A stretch of DNA of 64,000 nucleotides from Heliocidaris erythrogramma (GCA_025617745.1 CM046858.1:29526534-29590533); one strand, 5' to 3'. Positions 34,346-45,709 are shown, numbered from the stretch's first letter. Translations and numbers: made by a program. Notes: generated from the sequence alone by a model not told the origin.

Positions 34346-34926
34346 CGTCGCGATAGATTTGGATTGATTCAGGTGCCTGTAAACTTTTCTGCCTATTTGT
34401 GAAAATTCGGCTCCAGGGAGTCCGATTTATGTAACCATGCCATTACTTTCTATTAAAATTGAACTTTGAACATTTTGAATGTGTTTGACACAACAATAAA
34501 AACCTGCGTGTTGCCAGATTGCACTGACGCACAAACTCACAACCATGTATTAATAGTTTTATAAAAACGGGTCGACAATATGATTATGAAGTCTATAAAA
34601 TGGTTACGAACCCCATAGACACTCCAAGAGTCTCACAGTCATGGAGGCTGCCATTCGCTTTCCTGGATTACATCACAGAAGCGCAGCTAACAAAAGTCAT
34701 GCGCGTTTCAGTGCGCGCGTGTAATCCCTGCGCTAAAATAACAATTAAACTACGCGATTTCATTGCGTTTTAAGTTTGCACGCACCAGAGGTACGCGTAC
34801 GCGCAGCTCATCCATGGTTTAGAGCCTTTTTGCCGGATGTTACCACTTTTTTTTGCACGATCACGTGGTGTTATTGGACTAATCAGGATGGCTACATTCT
34901 TGAACCCGTTTTATAATATCTATTAA

Positions 34927-35219
34927 AGGGATACTCAACCGCAAATTGTGGACGTTTTAATGCCGCGAGAGGGCGCCGTGATCGTTACCTGATCATGCCA
35001 TTGCCCCTCAGGGCGCAAACCTCGGATAGACTGGTCGCCGCACAAACATGTACGCTCCACCTGAGCTCGAGCTCTCGTGCGGGATTCGGTCGGCTTCGTG
35101 CAGTCGAAATGTAATCCCACTTAGTCCAACGGACGCGTTCGGCGCACAAACTTAGTGTACGAGTGAATGGGGCTTACGCAATCCTGACTTTCCCCACAGC
35201 CGCCCGGTGGCGTATCCCT
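34927..35219. mobile_element. TTAA-flanked MITE (293 bp)
   Basis: Lies between TTAA at 34923-34926 and TTAA at 35220-35223. Ends are AGGGATAC and its inverse GTATCCCT. The inside is GC-richer than the neighbourhood, with GAGCTCGAGCTC as a perfect 12-base palindrome at the middle. No coding frame. Same style as the other TTAA elements in the window. Confidence 0.8.
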
Positions 35220-35223
35220 TTAA

Positions 35224-36530
35224 CACATCACAGAGTTTATTACACCAAATGATTATACATGTATGCATCCCAGCTTGAATTAATAGTACCAGACCAATAA
35301 TCATATTAACAGAGCTCTACAAATGTACACTGTATATTGTGCACATCTATCCCAGGGATGCTCAAGGTGCCTACAGAGTACTACTATTAACCTGGATCTA
35401 ACCAAGCTGTCCTAAGTCACTGAAAGAACCAAGGAATTACTTCCTACCAGGTACCCATTTACTACACCCGAGTGGATAGTGGCAAATGCAGATGAATGTC
35501 TTGCACAGAGAAATCAGTGCCATGGCTAGGACTCAACTAGGACTCAACCTTTTTTAGGATGTGGGTGTGCCTCTGCCAATCTCAAAACAGGGGGCTAAGG
35601 AGCTAAATGGTTAATTGAGGAAGCTCATTTTTGAGGGTCTAAGGAGTGCGAAAGGGCTCACAGGCAGAGCTAATTTGGAGGGTCTGAAGAGCTAAAAATT
35701 AGCTAAAACTAAAAGGTTCATGGTTGGAGCGAATTTGGAGGGTCTAAGGAGCTAATATTATTAAAGTAGTGTATTAATTGACTAAAATAAAAATGTTTTG
35801 GTTTGATTTGGTAAATGTTAAGGTGTATTTCTTGCACCAAGATCAAGCGAGAAAATTTTACCTGAATTATTTAGAAAATACACAATTTACATTCAAGTCA
35901 TAAAAAGAATCACACTGGAACCGAAGCTTGTTTTAAAACACAAATGGTGTACTGTACATGTATATTGTGACCGTTTCACTAAAAACCTATATACAGAATA
36001 AAATTTCTCTGCAAAACAGAATGTCAGGATAATATACACAGGTGATTACATCATTAATCAGGTCCTTTTGGCTTTACAAAAGTATTCATCATTAGTTGTA
36101 GCATCTTCATATATTAATCCAACATCTTCTATTTTATCAGTTTATAGAGATCCTAAAATAGATGCAGCAATTTTAAACATCACATAAATACAACAATAAT
36201 TGTATAAATGGAAGTGGAACCTTCTTTGTAATATTGTATAGATCAGAACTACTATTTGGCACCTCAGTTGGACTAATATAGAAAGGTGGTTGCAAATTGT
36301 TTTCAGAGCAAAAGGTTCCATTGGAGGTTTTACCAAAGCATTCAGCATTGGCTGAAGCATCTTCATATATTAACCCAAGTAGACATATTTTCAATTACTA
36401 GAGAGTACAAGTCAAGTAAAGGAAACAGAGATCATTGGATGATCTCACTCCTCTGGTACACATGCGGTGCATGTGCTGAGCTGAGTCAGCGGTCGCAGCG
36501 CTGTTTTTAACTCTGTACATGCCACTGCAC
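35224..36530. other. MANEA intron stretch, short minisatellite only
   Basis: Between 35580 and 35760 a GAGGGTCTAAGGAGCTAA-type unit occurs about four times. CATTNNTTGNAGCATCTTCATATATTAA recurs near 36085-36120 and 36340-36375, an imperfect duplication of about 250-bp spacing. No exon was recognised. Confidence 0.55.
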
Positions 36531-36532
36531 TG

Positions 36533-36651
36533 CCCTTGTAAAAAGTACCATGGTAATATGACGGTAATTCAACCAAATTACCATCAAATCATGGTAATGT
36601 GGTTGAATTACCGTCATATACCATGGTTACCATGGTACTTTTTTACAAGGG
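36533..36651. mobile_element. Palindromic MITE (119 bp)
   Basis: Arms CCCTTGTAAAAAGTACCATG and inverse, then GGTAATTCAACCA against TGGTTGAATTACC, with a loop of about 30 bases. The whole element folds into one hairpin. Target duplication not clear. Confidence 0.85.
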
Positions 36652-36766
36652 TGAATTCAGTGGTAAGAGTAGTTCAGTGGTATGCACTGAACTCGATGTC
36701 GCATGCAGATTGATCTCGCTGAGCTTGCCGCTAGCACTAGGGGGCACACTACACTGTAGGTCGCCC

Positions 36767-36958
36767 TAGAGTACCTTTATATAGAAGAGTAGCGAAATGG
36801 ACGTTTCACTTTTCTGGACACAAAATGGCGGTTCGAATTCTTTCTATTGAGAACACCCAGGTGCTCATCGGAATTGAATAGAAATGTTACGTAATAGTGG
36901 ACACAAAATGGCGTTCAAATCACAGGTTGTCGTTACTCTTCTATATAAAGGTACTCTA
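36767..36958. mobile_element. MITE with 8-bp target duplication (192 bp)
   Basis: TIRs TAGAGTACCTTTATATAGAA and inverse, extending to about 27 bases. Flanked by perfect GGTCGCCC duplications (36759-36766 and 36959-36966). An 8-bp duplication points to the hAT type. The core holds two AAAATGGCG blocks; a diverged relative is at 26980-27118. Confidence 0.9.
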
Positions 36959-37799
36959 GGTCGCCCAGCTCCCCCCGCTGCCCTGGCCTGGGAGGCTAGG
37001 GAGTGATCCCGGACAATTGGCTGTGCGCATTGTTTTCTGATATCTGTGCGGTTAGTGAAAATCGCACATCATGGGAGCGGCCCGAGAAGGTTGAAAATGG
37101 GGGACGTCACAGCGGCACATGCATGTGTGACATTATATATGAGTTGAGGAGGAGTTGGATCAGATAACCCATAGTGAAATGGTTATTTTAATGACATCGT
37201 TGAAAAAAACAAAACAAACAACAAAACAAAACAAAAACAAGAAATTATGCAGCAATAAATACAGGTGCTACTGTCTTAATGCAATTTTTTGAATGTTACT
37301 CTTAAATTCTAGGTTCATATATATGCTTATGACTTAAAATTGTGGTTGCCCTTTCAGATGTGTCACACATATTGAATACACAATACACAATGTTGTCTTG
37401 ACAAGATAAAGGGGATGTTAGCAACAGACAAGTGCTGGTGCAATGTACAGGAGAGTTAGAAGAATGAAAGAGAACTAGCACATCAATGATGTGGCGCTCA
37501 TCCAGCATCCAGCAAAGAAATTCAAGCAATTTGTACTTTGAACTGAGTAGTCACTGTAATGAATACATAAAATGTACATGTATTGGTTACATGCATGTAC
37601 AGATGATGAAGTGCCTATTGCAAATCTGGCTAAATGTGGTTTTGGAAGGAGACGGTGACATATAGAGCCGGAAGGGTGAACTACATGTAGTTCTCTATTG
37701 CAGCCTGTAGAACTCAGTAGTACCACGTCCACACACACCAATGGGTGCTATGCCAAAACTCATTATTGTGTAATACAATAAAGAGTGCATAAGCCATTT

Positions 37800-38470
37800 T
37801 TGTGATCTTTTTAATAAATTTTGCATAAATTATAATTTTCTAGACAAAATTTCAAAATTCCGAGTCGAAGTTCAATAAACCACATGAAAGTCTTTCAGAT
37901 GAAAAAAAAAAATCGAAATCGCACAATAAATGAAGAAGCAATTTGTTTTATTTTTGAATAAATTTCGCATAAATTAGCATAATTTTGTAGACAAAATTTC
38001 AAAATTCCGTGTAGAATGAACCTTATGAAAGTCTTTCAGATGGAACAAAAAAAATTGAAATCGGTCAATAAATAAGGAGAAGCAATTTTTGTGATTTTTG
38101 AATAAATATCGCATAAATTAGCATAATTAATTTTGTAGACAAAATTTCAAAATTACGTGTAGAAGTTCAATGAACCTCATGAAAGTCTCAGATGGAACAA
38201 AAAAAATTGAAATCAGTCACTAAATGAGGAAGGAGAAGCAATTTTTGTGATTTTTTAATAAATATCGCATAAATTAGCATAATTAATTTTGTACACAAAA
38301 TTTCAAAATTTTGCGTAGAAGTTCAATGAACCTCATGAAAGTCTTTAAGATGGAACAAAAAAAAAATCGAAATCGAAATCGGTAAATAAGGAGAAGCAAT
38401 TTTTGTGATTTTGGGGAAATGCGCATAAATTAGCATATTTAATGAGTTTCAAAATTCTGTGTAGAAGTTT
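37800..38470. repeat. Tandem repeat of about 147 bp, about five units
   Basis: AGACAAAATTTCAAAATT recurs at about 37842, 37988, 38137 and 38291 (one base changed), with a degenerate fifth at 38445. Each is followed by GTAGAAGTTCAATGAACC-like and CATGAAAGTCTTTCAGATG-like blocks and then an A run. It lies 3' of exon 2a in the MANEA intron. Confidence 0.9.
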
Positions 38471-38639
38471 TGAATCCCCCACCTAGTGCTATCATATAAA
38501 GCAAACGGAATTAAAATCGGGTAAGAAATGCATTTTGAAATTGTGGACGGATGACAGACGAAGGACGGACTGACGGATGGACGATGGACGCCTCGCCACG
38601 GCATAAGCTCATCTGGCCCATTTGGGCCGGATGAGCTAA

Positions 38640-38795
38640 AAATAGAGAGAAAGAGAGAAAGAGAGAGAGAAAGAGAGAAAGAAAGAGAGAAAGAAAGAAA
38701 GAAAGAAAGAGAGAAAGAAAGAAAGAGAGAAAGAAAGAGAGAAAGAAGAGAGAAAGAGAGAAAGAAAGAGAGAGAGAGAGAGAGAGAGGGGGGAA
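38640..38795. repeat. (GA/GAAA)n tract next to exon 2a
   Basis: About 155 bases of almost pure purine on the plus strand. In the MANEA transcript this is a CU-rich tract starting about 27 nt after the exon 2a donor. Such tracts can bind PTB or TIA proteins; no effect is proven here. Confidence 0.95.
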
Positions 38796-38821
38796 AAAGG
38801 GGGGTATTACTATTAACAAAC

Positions 38822-38931
38822 CTTGATCCCATATTTGTGAGCCATGTCTAGGTACGTAGGCATCATGTCATCGCTAGGTTTGCCTTGCTGGTCCGCAAAT
38901 CCTGCCGGATACCACGACATGGATATTACTC
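38822..38931 (-). CDS. MANEA: MANEA alternative exon 2a
   Basis: A 110-nt minus-strand exon with an acceptor (TTGGTGTAG) and a donor (AAG then GTTTGTT). It completes a split glycine codon and encodes VISMSWYPAGFADQQGKPSD, then DMMPTYLDMAHKYGIK. It aligns well with the human segment containing ALSWYPPD and LDKAHKYNLK. It is a paralogue of exon 2b (33284-33393), 5.4 kb further along the transcript, with identical length and phase. Both keep SWYP, G-x-PSD and KY-x-IK. The acceptor lacks a long pyrimidine tract. Confidence 0.95.
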
Positions 38932-39305
38932 CTACACCAATCAAAAGCAATGTCAGAAAGGGGAGAAGTGTTACATAATAAATTCATGAAGTTAACCCCT
39001 AACTTGCCATGTCCATGCCCAATCGCTTGTTACAAAGCCACGTAAATGTACACTTGCTTTATGGTGCACTGCCACATCCTTCTCGTGTTGCAATTGTAAA
39101 GAACAGGTGTGTATTCACTTTTTATATTGATCTATTGTATTGTGCAGAGGGCAGGACTGATTCCATTGTAGTACATAAAACGGCATCAGCATTTTGTGTT
39201 TGAAAGCATTTTTTGATATTCTTTGAAGGTTGATGTTTGCATGGTGGAATAAAAAACGTTGATGAGGTTTGCACAGTTCACCATGTCTGTACATGCAAGT
39301 CCTGA

Positions 39306-39714
39306 AAAGGGCTGTTGGTATTAAAGAGAAGGATAGTGGAGCAAGAAGAGCAGAGGAGATATAAAAGAGCAAGAGAGAGAATAGTTGTATTGATTATCTT
39401 TCTTGAAAAGGTGAAGTCTTGGTATTAAAAGACTAGTAAACCAGATGAAAGGAGAAGGGGGAGAAGGTACTCGACGTTCTGGACAGAGACTCCTGAAGAC
39501 AAACAATCAAGCTGTCCAGAACTCCCTGAAGACGGGACAGTCAAGCTGTCCAGAACGTCGAGCACCTTCTCCTCCTTTCATCTGGTTTACTAGTCCTTTC
39601 CGAGACTTAACCTTTTCAAGAAAGATACTGTATGTATGCCTATTCTCTCTCTCTCTCTTTTATAACTCCTCTTCTCTCCTTGCTCTATATCCTTCTCCAA
39701 CCCAACAGCCTTAT
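39306..39714. mobile_element. Foldback element (about 410 bp)
   Basis: Left arm about 39306-39490 and right arm about 39547-39714. Paired blocks include GGCTGTTGG, ATAAAAGAG(C)AAGAGAGAG, TATCTTTCTTGAAAAGGT and AAACCAGATGAAAGGAG with their inverses. The loop repeats TCAAGCTGTCCAGAAC and CCTGAAGAC. It lies in MANEA intron 1, directly next to the Tc1-type element. Confidence 0.85.
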
Positions 39715-40599
39715 TCATAACTTACAGTATTGCTCGAAATAAAGTTGACCGATTAACACATGCTAACGTGCAGATCGATGTGGGCCTGACTATCGCGCTA
39801 GTAATGCGCGTGAACGTTAGGCGAGTTTGGAGCGGCGGTGGTTCGGCCAGCGCAAGATAGACGAACTACATTATTGAGGCGTTACTAGCGAGTTAGGATC
39901 GACGATACTTATCAGTCGCGCGAGAGTCCATTCTTGGTCATGCACGTGTTGAATTACCGTGCGAGAATGCTCCACCGTAATTTCTCGCGTGGAATTCCCG
40001 CGCCTTGCCCATTAAATTTTTACACGATCGTGCCGTTCGATGTGGGTATATAGAGGGTATTTCTCTGGTTAAATAGTAGCATCCAACTCGAACTCCACGC
40101 CCTGCTCAACAGTGCAGCTGACGGGAGCGTGATGGGATATATAAACGTCTTTTTTGCGCTCACGTGCGTTGGCAATCGTGGCTCGTAGCTAGTGAAAGTT
40201 TGAATCGGCTCCTACACTACCGCTCACAGGTTTTGGCATCGGTATCGCACCGTTAACCTGTCGCCATGGAATGCAACTGCAATGTCGGTACTACACGCAG
40301 TATGGACATAAAGCTAGATTATGCCCGTATTACTATTAGCAGGTTGGCCAAGAGCGCGCCCAACACAAAAACCTTTCTGAAGAAAGTCAAGCGAACACTG
40401 ATGAACAATCTACATTTGATAACCATGATAATGATAAACCCTCGAAATCATATATGATGAAGGGCACTAAAGACAGCCACAAAGAAAGCTTCACACATGC
40501 TTCTAAATGAGCTATGAGCTTCTATGGGGGGGGGGGGGGGGGGGGTTAAATGTCCCGATCCATGTGATTAAACAAAGATAAGTGACCCCTTGGTAAGGT

Positions 40600-40812
40600 C
40601 CCAGGGATAGGGGTCCCAATTTCGGGCATTTCCCTGAATGGGGGGTTGGGGCTAATTTCTTAAATTCCCTGGATAGAGGGCCCAATATCTCAGAAAATCC
40701 CCCATGATAGGGAGGTAATCAAATTCCAACTTCTCCGGGATAAGGGGTCACTTGTGAAAAGGAGGTACGAGCTTAGGCCCACCCCTTTTATGGGGAGTGG
40801 GGGCGGACCTAG
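40600..40812 (+). repeat. Repeat shared with 56290-56460
   Basis: Shares GGGCCCAATATCTCAGAAAA-like sequence (one change), AAATTCCAACTTCTCCGGGA and ATGGGGAGT with the middle of the 54159-59181 element, in the same orientation. Confidence 0.85.
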
Positions 40813-41149
40813 CACCATATATAGAAATAAATGATACAACACAAAATACAATGAAGTATAGTGAATATGTTCATACAATATACGCGAGCGAGCGAGCCAA
40901 CGATCTTGTCACGTCACTCATGTTTATTCATGACTGTCTCAATCCAGCCTAACCCCAGGGGGCTCCAAAGCTCCAGGTACAACTATCCAAAGTCGACCTC
41001 GCCCATTTTATGGCTAATCGCATCACTTAATTTCGGCAGGTAAGATAGAAATTTGTGCTTAGGTACCGGTATACTTCAAGAGAATTACTGTAACTATCTA
41101 GCAGGCTCTTTGATTTTACGATTTAGCGATTGTTTCGATGAAAAAAATG

Positions 41150-41318
41150 GAATTTCCTCGTCGAGCCGATCTTTTCCCCGTACTGTACCGTCGATTCAAA
41201 TGACTCGATCGCACTGTGTGATCGAGTCAGCGGCGGTATACGGTACATTACACACAGTGCGATCCAGTCATTTGAATCGACGATACAGTACAGGGAAAAG
41301 ATCGGCTCGGCGAGGAAG
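41150..41318. repeat. Inverted repeat inside the Tc1-type element
   Basis: Arms of about 67 bases. CCTCGTCGAGCCGATCTTTT, CGTCGATTCAAATGACT and CGCACTGTGT occur on the left with inverted partners on the right, separated by about 30 bases. A few mismatches show it is not a fresh duplication. Confidence 0.9.
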
Positions 41319-41499
41319 TTGAAGTATAATTTATCGAGTTATTAGCGCGCTAATTAACGCGATATAGGTGAACCGGCTTTTTAGTATCCCTCCGCCCCTT
41401 CGTTAGATTAACGAGCGTTATTGAAAAGATTATCGCGAAGTGGGCCGACGGCGCGTTAGCGTGCGTTAGGGTGTCAACTTTATTTCGAGCAATACTGTA

Positions 41500-43155
41500 C
41501 GTGTACACACATGGTGAACTATAAACCTCATCAATGTTAATACATTTTGATAGTTATTTGGAGTGTACATGTATAAAGAATAGAGGCATTTAGCATTTAA
41601 AATTTTTTTTTTTTATAGTAAGACTAATGTACATGGACATTAATCTGGGCACAATTTATGGAAAGTTGCAATCAATTGCAAATTGTAAAGCAAATTAGAA
41701 CAACCATTCTGAATGGTTCAGGGGCTGCCCATTCAAGAAGATGCGCTTTAATACAATGATTTTGATTGGTAATTATTATGCCATAAACTTGGGTAAAGTA
41801 ATGTTGTTTGGTATCATAAGTAATAAATGGTAATACATTTCCTACAAGTTTTGTACATAATATTTTGTGAAATAATAGATGGTTAATGAAGTGCAGACAT
41901 TTGAAAAGTAAGCATTGATCAAATTTCGTTAAAATTTTGAAGAGAGCTAAACCCCTTGGCACAGTGAGAGTTAAGGGTTAAAGCCCATGTTTATTTTTAG
42001 AAAGCTCCAAAATTGTAGCTGATTAAATGAATATCAGGGGTGGTATTCTGAAAACGATGTTATCTTTTATGTTCGTAAAACTATACTTAATTGTCACTCA
42101 CAAGAAATGAAAATTGTGCAAAGCTGGCTGCATTCGTTTAATTAACTTCACCTACGCAAGCACCAATAATAAGACAGTGTTCATTCCGTGCAACATTAAT
42201 TTGTTATGACAATTAACATGATCGTTTTCCTTAACAGAAAAGATAACATAGTTTTCAGAATATGGACCCAGGATGTACATGTACATGTAATACTATGCTG
42301 CTGTGAAGTCACTTTCTATACACATGGAAGTGGAATATAAGAGGTGAATATGAGAATGTGATTACATTTGAGTACCTCACAGTACACATAAGTGTACATC
42401 AGGAAAGTAAAATAAATGTATAATTTATAATAATAATTTTTTTTTAATATCATAAAAACTGATTTGTAAGCAACTTTGATTTTCAAGTTCATCAATTACA
42501 GTACTCCAGTACTGAAAGAAAATAATGCTTGGGTTTAAAGATTTAGCCTAAAGGTAATAAAAGGATAGAGGGAAGTTATAATAAATGTACACACTGTATA
42601 AAGAGTCCATGGCACTGTGCTGCACAAATAACCTTGAAATGATACACAACAAATTGAAATATGGGGGTATAAAGTCTCTGGCTCTCTGCTATTTATAATT
42701 ATTTGGCTTTCTGTTATGGCTTTGTTATAATAAAATATTTTTTTTTACTGAGTCGAGAGACTAAAGTTTGGGAGAGAGAAGTTTGATCATATCTCCTCAA
42801 TATGTGATAAAGAATTTTTCAGACATACATGTATTTTCACTTTCGCCATCAAATGCATTACTCTTTAAGATTAACAGTGTTTATCAAACAAAGTCCCCGA
42901 CACTACCAGACAGATACATGTACCTATGTGTCACGTGTAACAGCAATGACCTACATTACATGTACATGTACATGTAGGCTCGTGACCAGTATCAACAGTT
43001 TTAGCTATAAGAAGCCAACTTTGCTTTAAATGTTAAGACTGATAAAAGTATTGAAGTTAATTTGGGCTTGCATTAAGTATTGCAAATAAAAAATATGTCA
43101 ACTGAGAGAATCTTGCTTTGATCTAAAGTTACATTGTAGTAAAACGTCCTCTCAC
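41500..43155. other. MANEA intron 1 proximal part, nothing recognised
   Basis: AT-rich and apparently unique. A long inverted pair built on AACGATGTTATCTTTT and AAAAGATAACATAGTTTTCAG lies at about 42053-42260, suggesting an old TIR element of about 210 bp. No exon was seen. Confidence 0.5.
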
Positions 43156-43864
43156 CTATCCCTGCTAGCCTCAGCTGCTTCATGTGGTCCTCAATCACAG
43201 CAGGGTTCCTGGAGCTGTAGGGTCCCAGCTGGGGATAGAAGTTAGCCCCAATCTCTCCAGGGGGTTGCCATCTTCCCAAGGGCCACTTCCTGGCCTCGTT
43301 CCTGTTCCAGTGAGGAAGAATCTCATGATTCCAATGGAGGTATGTCCCGTCAAATTCTGGGGTGCCGTACCAAGGATAGTAGAAAGCATGAATGTTGTAA
43401 TTTGGGTTGGGCCATGCTGCAGGGTGATCCCAATCTGCAGTCTCCTGTAAGTTTGGCAATACCGCAATCTTTCCATTTGTTTTGTTAGTAGGTTTCTTTT
43501 TAGCTAGTGCCTCAAGTAGTTCGATAGGCTCGCCAGATCTTGATTTGAGAGTTTTATTCTTGCCTTGGGCGATAATCTCATGAAGCTGCATGATCTTACT
43601 CTTTTCCTGCATGTACTTCTGCTGTAGTTGTTCCTTTTCAGGTTGACCTTTCAGGTGTTCTCTCACATTATAGTCAGGGCTCTCATCTCTATGAATGGCG
43701 TCCTCTTTCTTTACATGTTGTACAGCATTTCTTGCAGCTTGGGCTTCTTGGTTGGAATCCACCTTCATGAGGCTGGAGATTGCCATGTAACAGCCACCAA
43801 GGAAGGTGATGATCATCACCGTACTGAAAATCCTCCAGATCTTACGGCTCCTGCAAAGCCCCAT
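43156..43864 (-). CDS. MANEA: MANEA exon 1 (membrane anchor, stem, start of GH99 domain)
   Basis: Minus-strand exon from ATG to a GTGAGA donor: 236 codons plus the first base of a split glycine. Residues 1-10 are basic (MGLCRSRKIW). Residues 11-33 are hydrophobic, a type II signal anchor as in Golgi MANEA. Residues 34-150 form a polar stem, longer than in human, rich in Glu/Lys/Gln and probably partly coiled. The GH99 domain starts at IHAFYYPWYGTPEFDG, with HWNHEILPHW, PPGEIGANFYPQLGPYSSRN and DHMKQLRLAGIG following. The total predicted length is 504 residues against 462 in human. The start ATG is the only one upstream of the anchor in this frame. Confidence 0.96.
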
Positions 43865-45158
43865 CCTTAGTCTTCTTTTTCCTCACTGCACGTACACTCT
43901 AGCTGCAAACATCAGACATAAAAGTCCAACTCAGGCCCTTGTACTAATATGGCAGGGTCAACCATTTTGTGAAGGAATTAGATGCAAAGGCATCCACTGC
44001 AGTCATAGTTTCTTGTAGGAGAATCCTTTTCTGATGTGAAATAAGAGAGAGAAAGCACATGCCAATGACAATGGAGGGAAAAGCCATACATGTACATGTA
44101 TGCCATATGGGTCAAATAATAAATTGCTACAATTTTCTGATTTTTGGAGACACGGTCAGACACCTACAGTGTACATGTAGTATTGGGGTATAAAACAATC
44201 CCCAGAAAATTTTGCAATGAGCATCTCCATTTTTTATAAAGCAAGTTACATGTACCTGTTGATTTTTAGGATTTGCACACTCATAATCATCATAGGCCCA
44301 AAACCTAGATCTATGTCTCATTGAGGCCTGTATTGCATCCGCGCCCATGAAAACAAGTATAAAGGGTTGTTTTTTCGGTTATAGCCCTATAGCTAGAAGG
44401 TCCGATAGTTAGCGGGTCCGATAGACCGACACCCAATAGATAGAAGGTTCGATAGACCGTTCGATAGACCGAATGTACGAGAGGGTCCAATAGACAGACG
44501 GTTCTATAGACCGAATTGGCGGAGGGTCCGATGGTCCGCAGGTTCTATAGATCGAATGTCCAAGGGGATCCGATAGTCAGAAGGTCCGTTATATAGATAG
44601 AAGGTTCTATAGACCGAATTGGCAAAACGGTCCGATAGTCCGAAGGTTCAGTAGGGGTCCGATAGTTAGAAGGTCCGATAGTTAGAAGGTCCGATAGACC
44701 GACAAAAAACGCTGACCATTTTTTGAAACATGGAAATATGGTGCACACTAAAGCCCCGAGGCCCATCATGCCCGAAGCATTTTTTTCTAGTGGAGCAAGC
44801 TGAGGAAAGGGCGTCCCCTTCTAACACGAGTGTTATTTTTTAAACATAAAATCTTATGGGGTGCACACTTTATAGTTCATTAAAAGTATCTAAAGATAAG
44901 ATTCTGACCGATAAAAATGAAATTGTTTCAATTACGCCCTACCACCTTCTTGGGAGGGGCGTTTCCATTTTTTTTTGAGGGTTGTCAGGTGATATTTTCA
45001 TACCAGCTATGATGTCAGCTTTTATACTTTTTGAATGTTTACCGACTTCACCCATACTACATTGTGGCAAATTTTAGTCTGTGGACTCTGTCGGGTAAAT
45101 TATACCATTTTTTTTTTTTTGGGGGGGGGGGGGGTGGGGGAATTTGAGAATAGTCGGA

Positions 45159-45236
45159 TACATGTACGTCCTGCAGCAACAAGAAGCCCGAATATCATAA
45201 TATTCGGGCTTCTTGTTGCTGCAGGACGTACATGTA
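45159..45236. repeat. Perfect 37-bp hairpin
   Basis: Arms at 45159-45195 and 45200-45236 are exact reverse complements separated by CATA. The stem contains CCTGCAGCAACAAGAAGCCC. A G tract lies 24 bases upstream. Confidence 0.97.
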
Positions 45237-45709
45237 AGAGGTGCTTGCTGCAAGAAACAATATAGGCCTAGTTTCTTGATTGTATGAGCGAGCAAAGCGA
45301 CCGAACGAGAGAGAGAGAGAAAAAAGAAGAATTTTGTATCCTGAGAATAGGTTCTAGCGTTTTCATAATCTGTGTAACATGTTATTGGCAACTTCCGTTC
45401 TCATATTGGGAATAGAATATTGCATGGTCACAGGCCATTATTTCTGAAAATCCATGTCTTTAGCCCCTTTAGGTCAACTTGCCGCTCGATTCCTTTCAGT
45501 TATGTTGCTAACATTCATTGAGTAGAGAAATAGCAAAACATTAGCTGGAGATTCAAGATGCAAACCAAATAACTTCCATAAGAATATTACTTATTAATAT
45601 AATTGGAATTGGTTTATATATGTAAATATGGCGATTATATTAATAACTAATATCAATAATGAAAATATAATGGGCATTGGTAAATAACCCTAGTAATGCT
45701 AGTGAGCGA

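Larger units (their letters stand above)
39725..41497. mobile_element. Tc1/mariner-type TIR element, no transposase found
   Basis: Perfect TIRs of 25 bases beginning CAGTATTGCTCGAAATAAAG, flanked by TA at 39723-39724 and 41498-41499. TA duplication and a CAGT start fit Tc1/mariner. The 1773-bp interior has CpG-rich flanks (39770-40270 and 41340-41480), a TATATAG box-like site near 40049, and a 63-codon frame at 40266-40457 (start MECNCNVG) that I do not recognise. It also has a G tract at 40527-40544, a repeat shared with 56300-56455, and an internal inverted repeat. No DDE transposase segment was seen, so it is non-autonomous or carries foreign cargo. Confidence 0.82.

Noticed and set aside
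38449..38832. Ser/Leu/Phe-rich frames opposite the GA tract
   Set aside because: Low-complexity translation of the GA repeat, overlapping the MANEA intron and exon 2a on the wrong frame.
40266..40457. Transposase of the Tc1-type element
   Set aside because: Too short, lacks any DDE or helix-turn-helix feature I can recognise; left as an unknown frame within the element.
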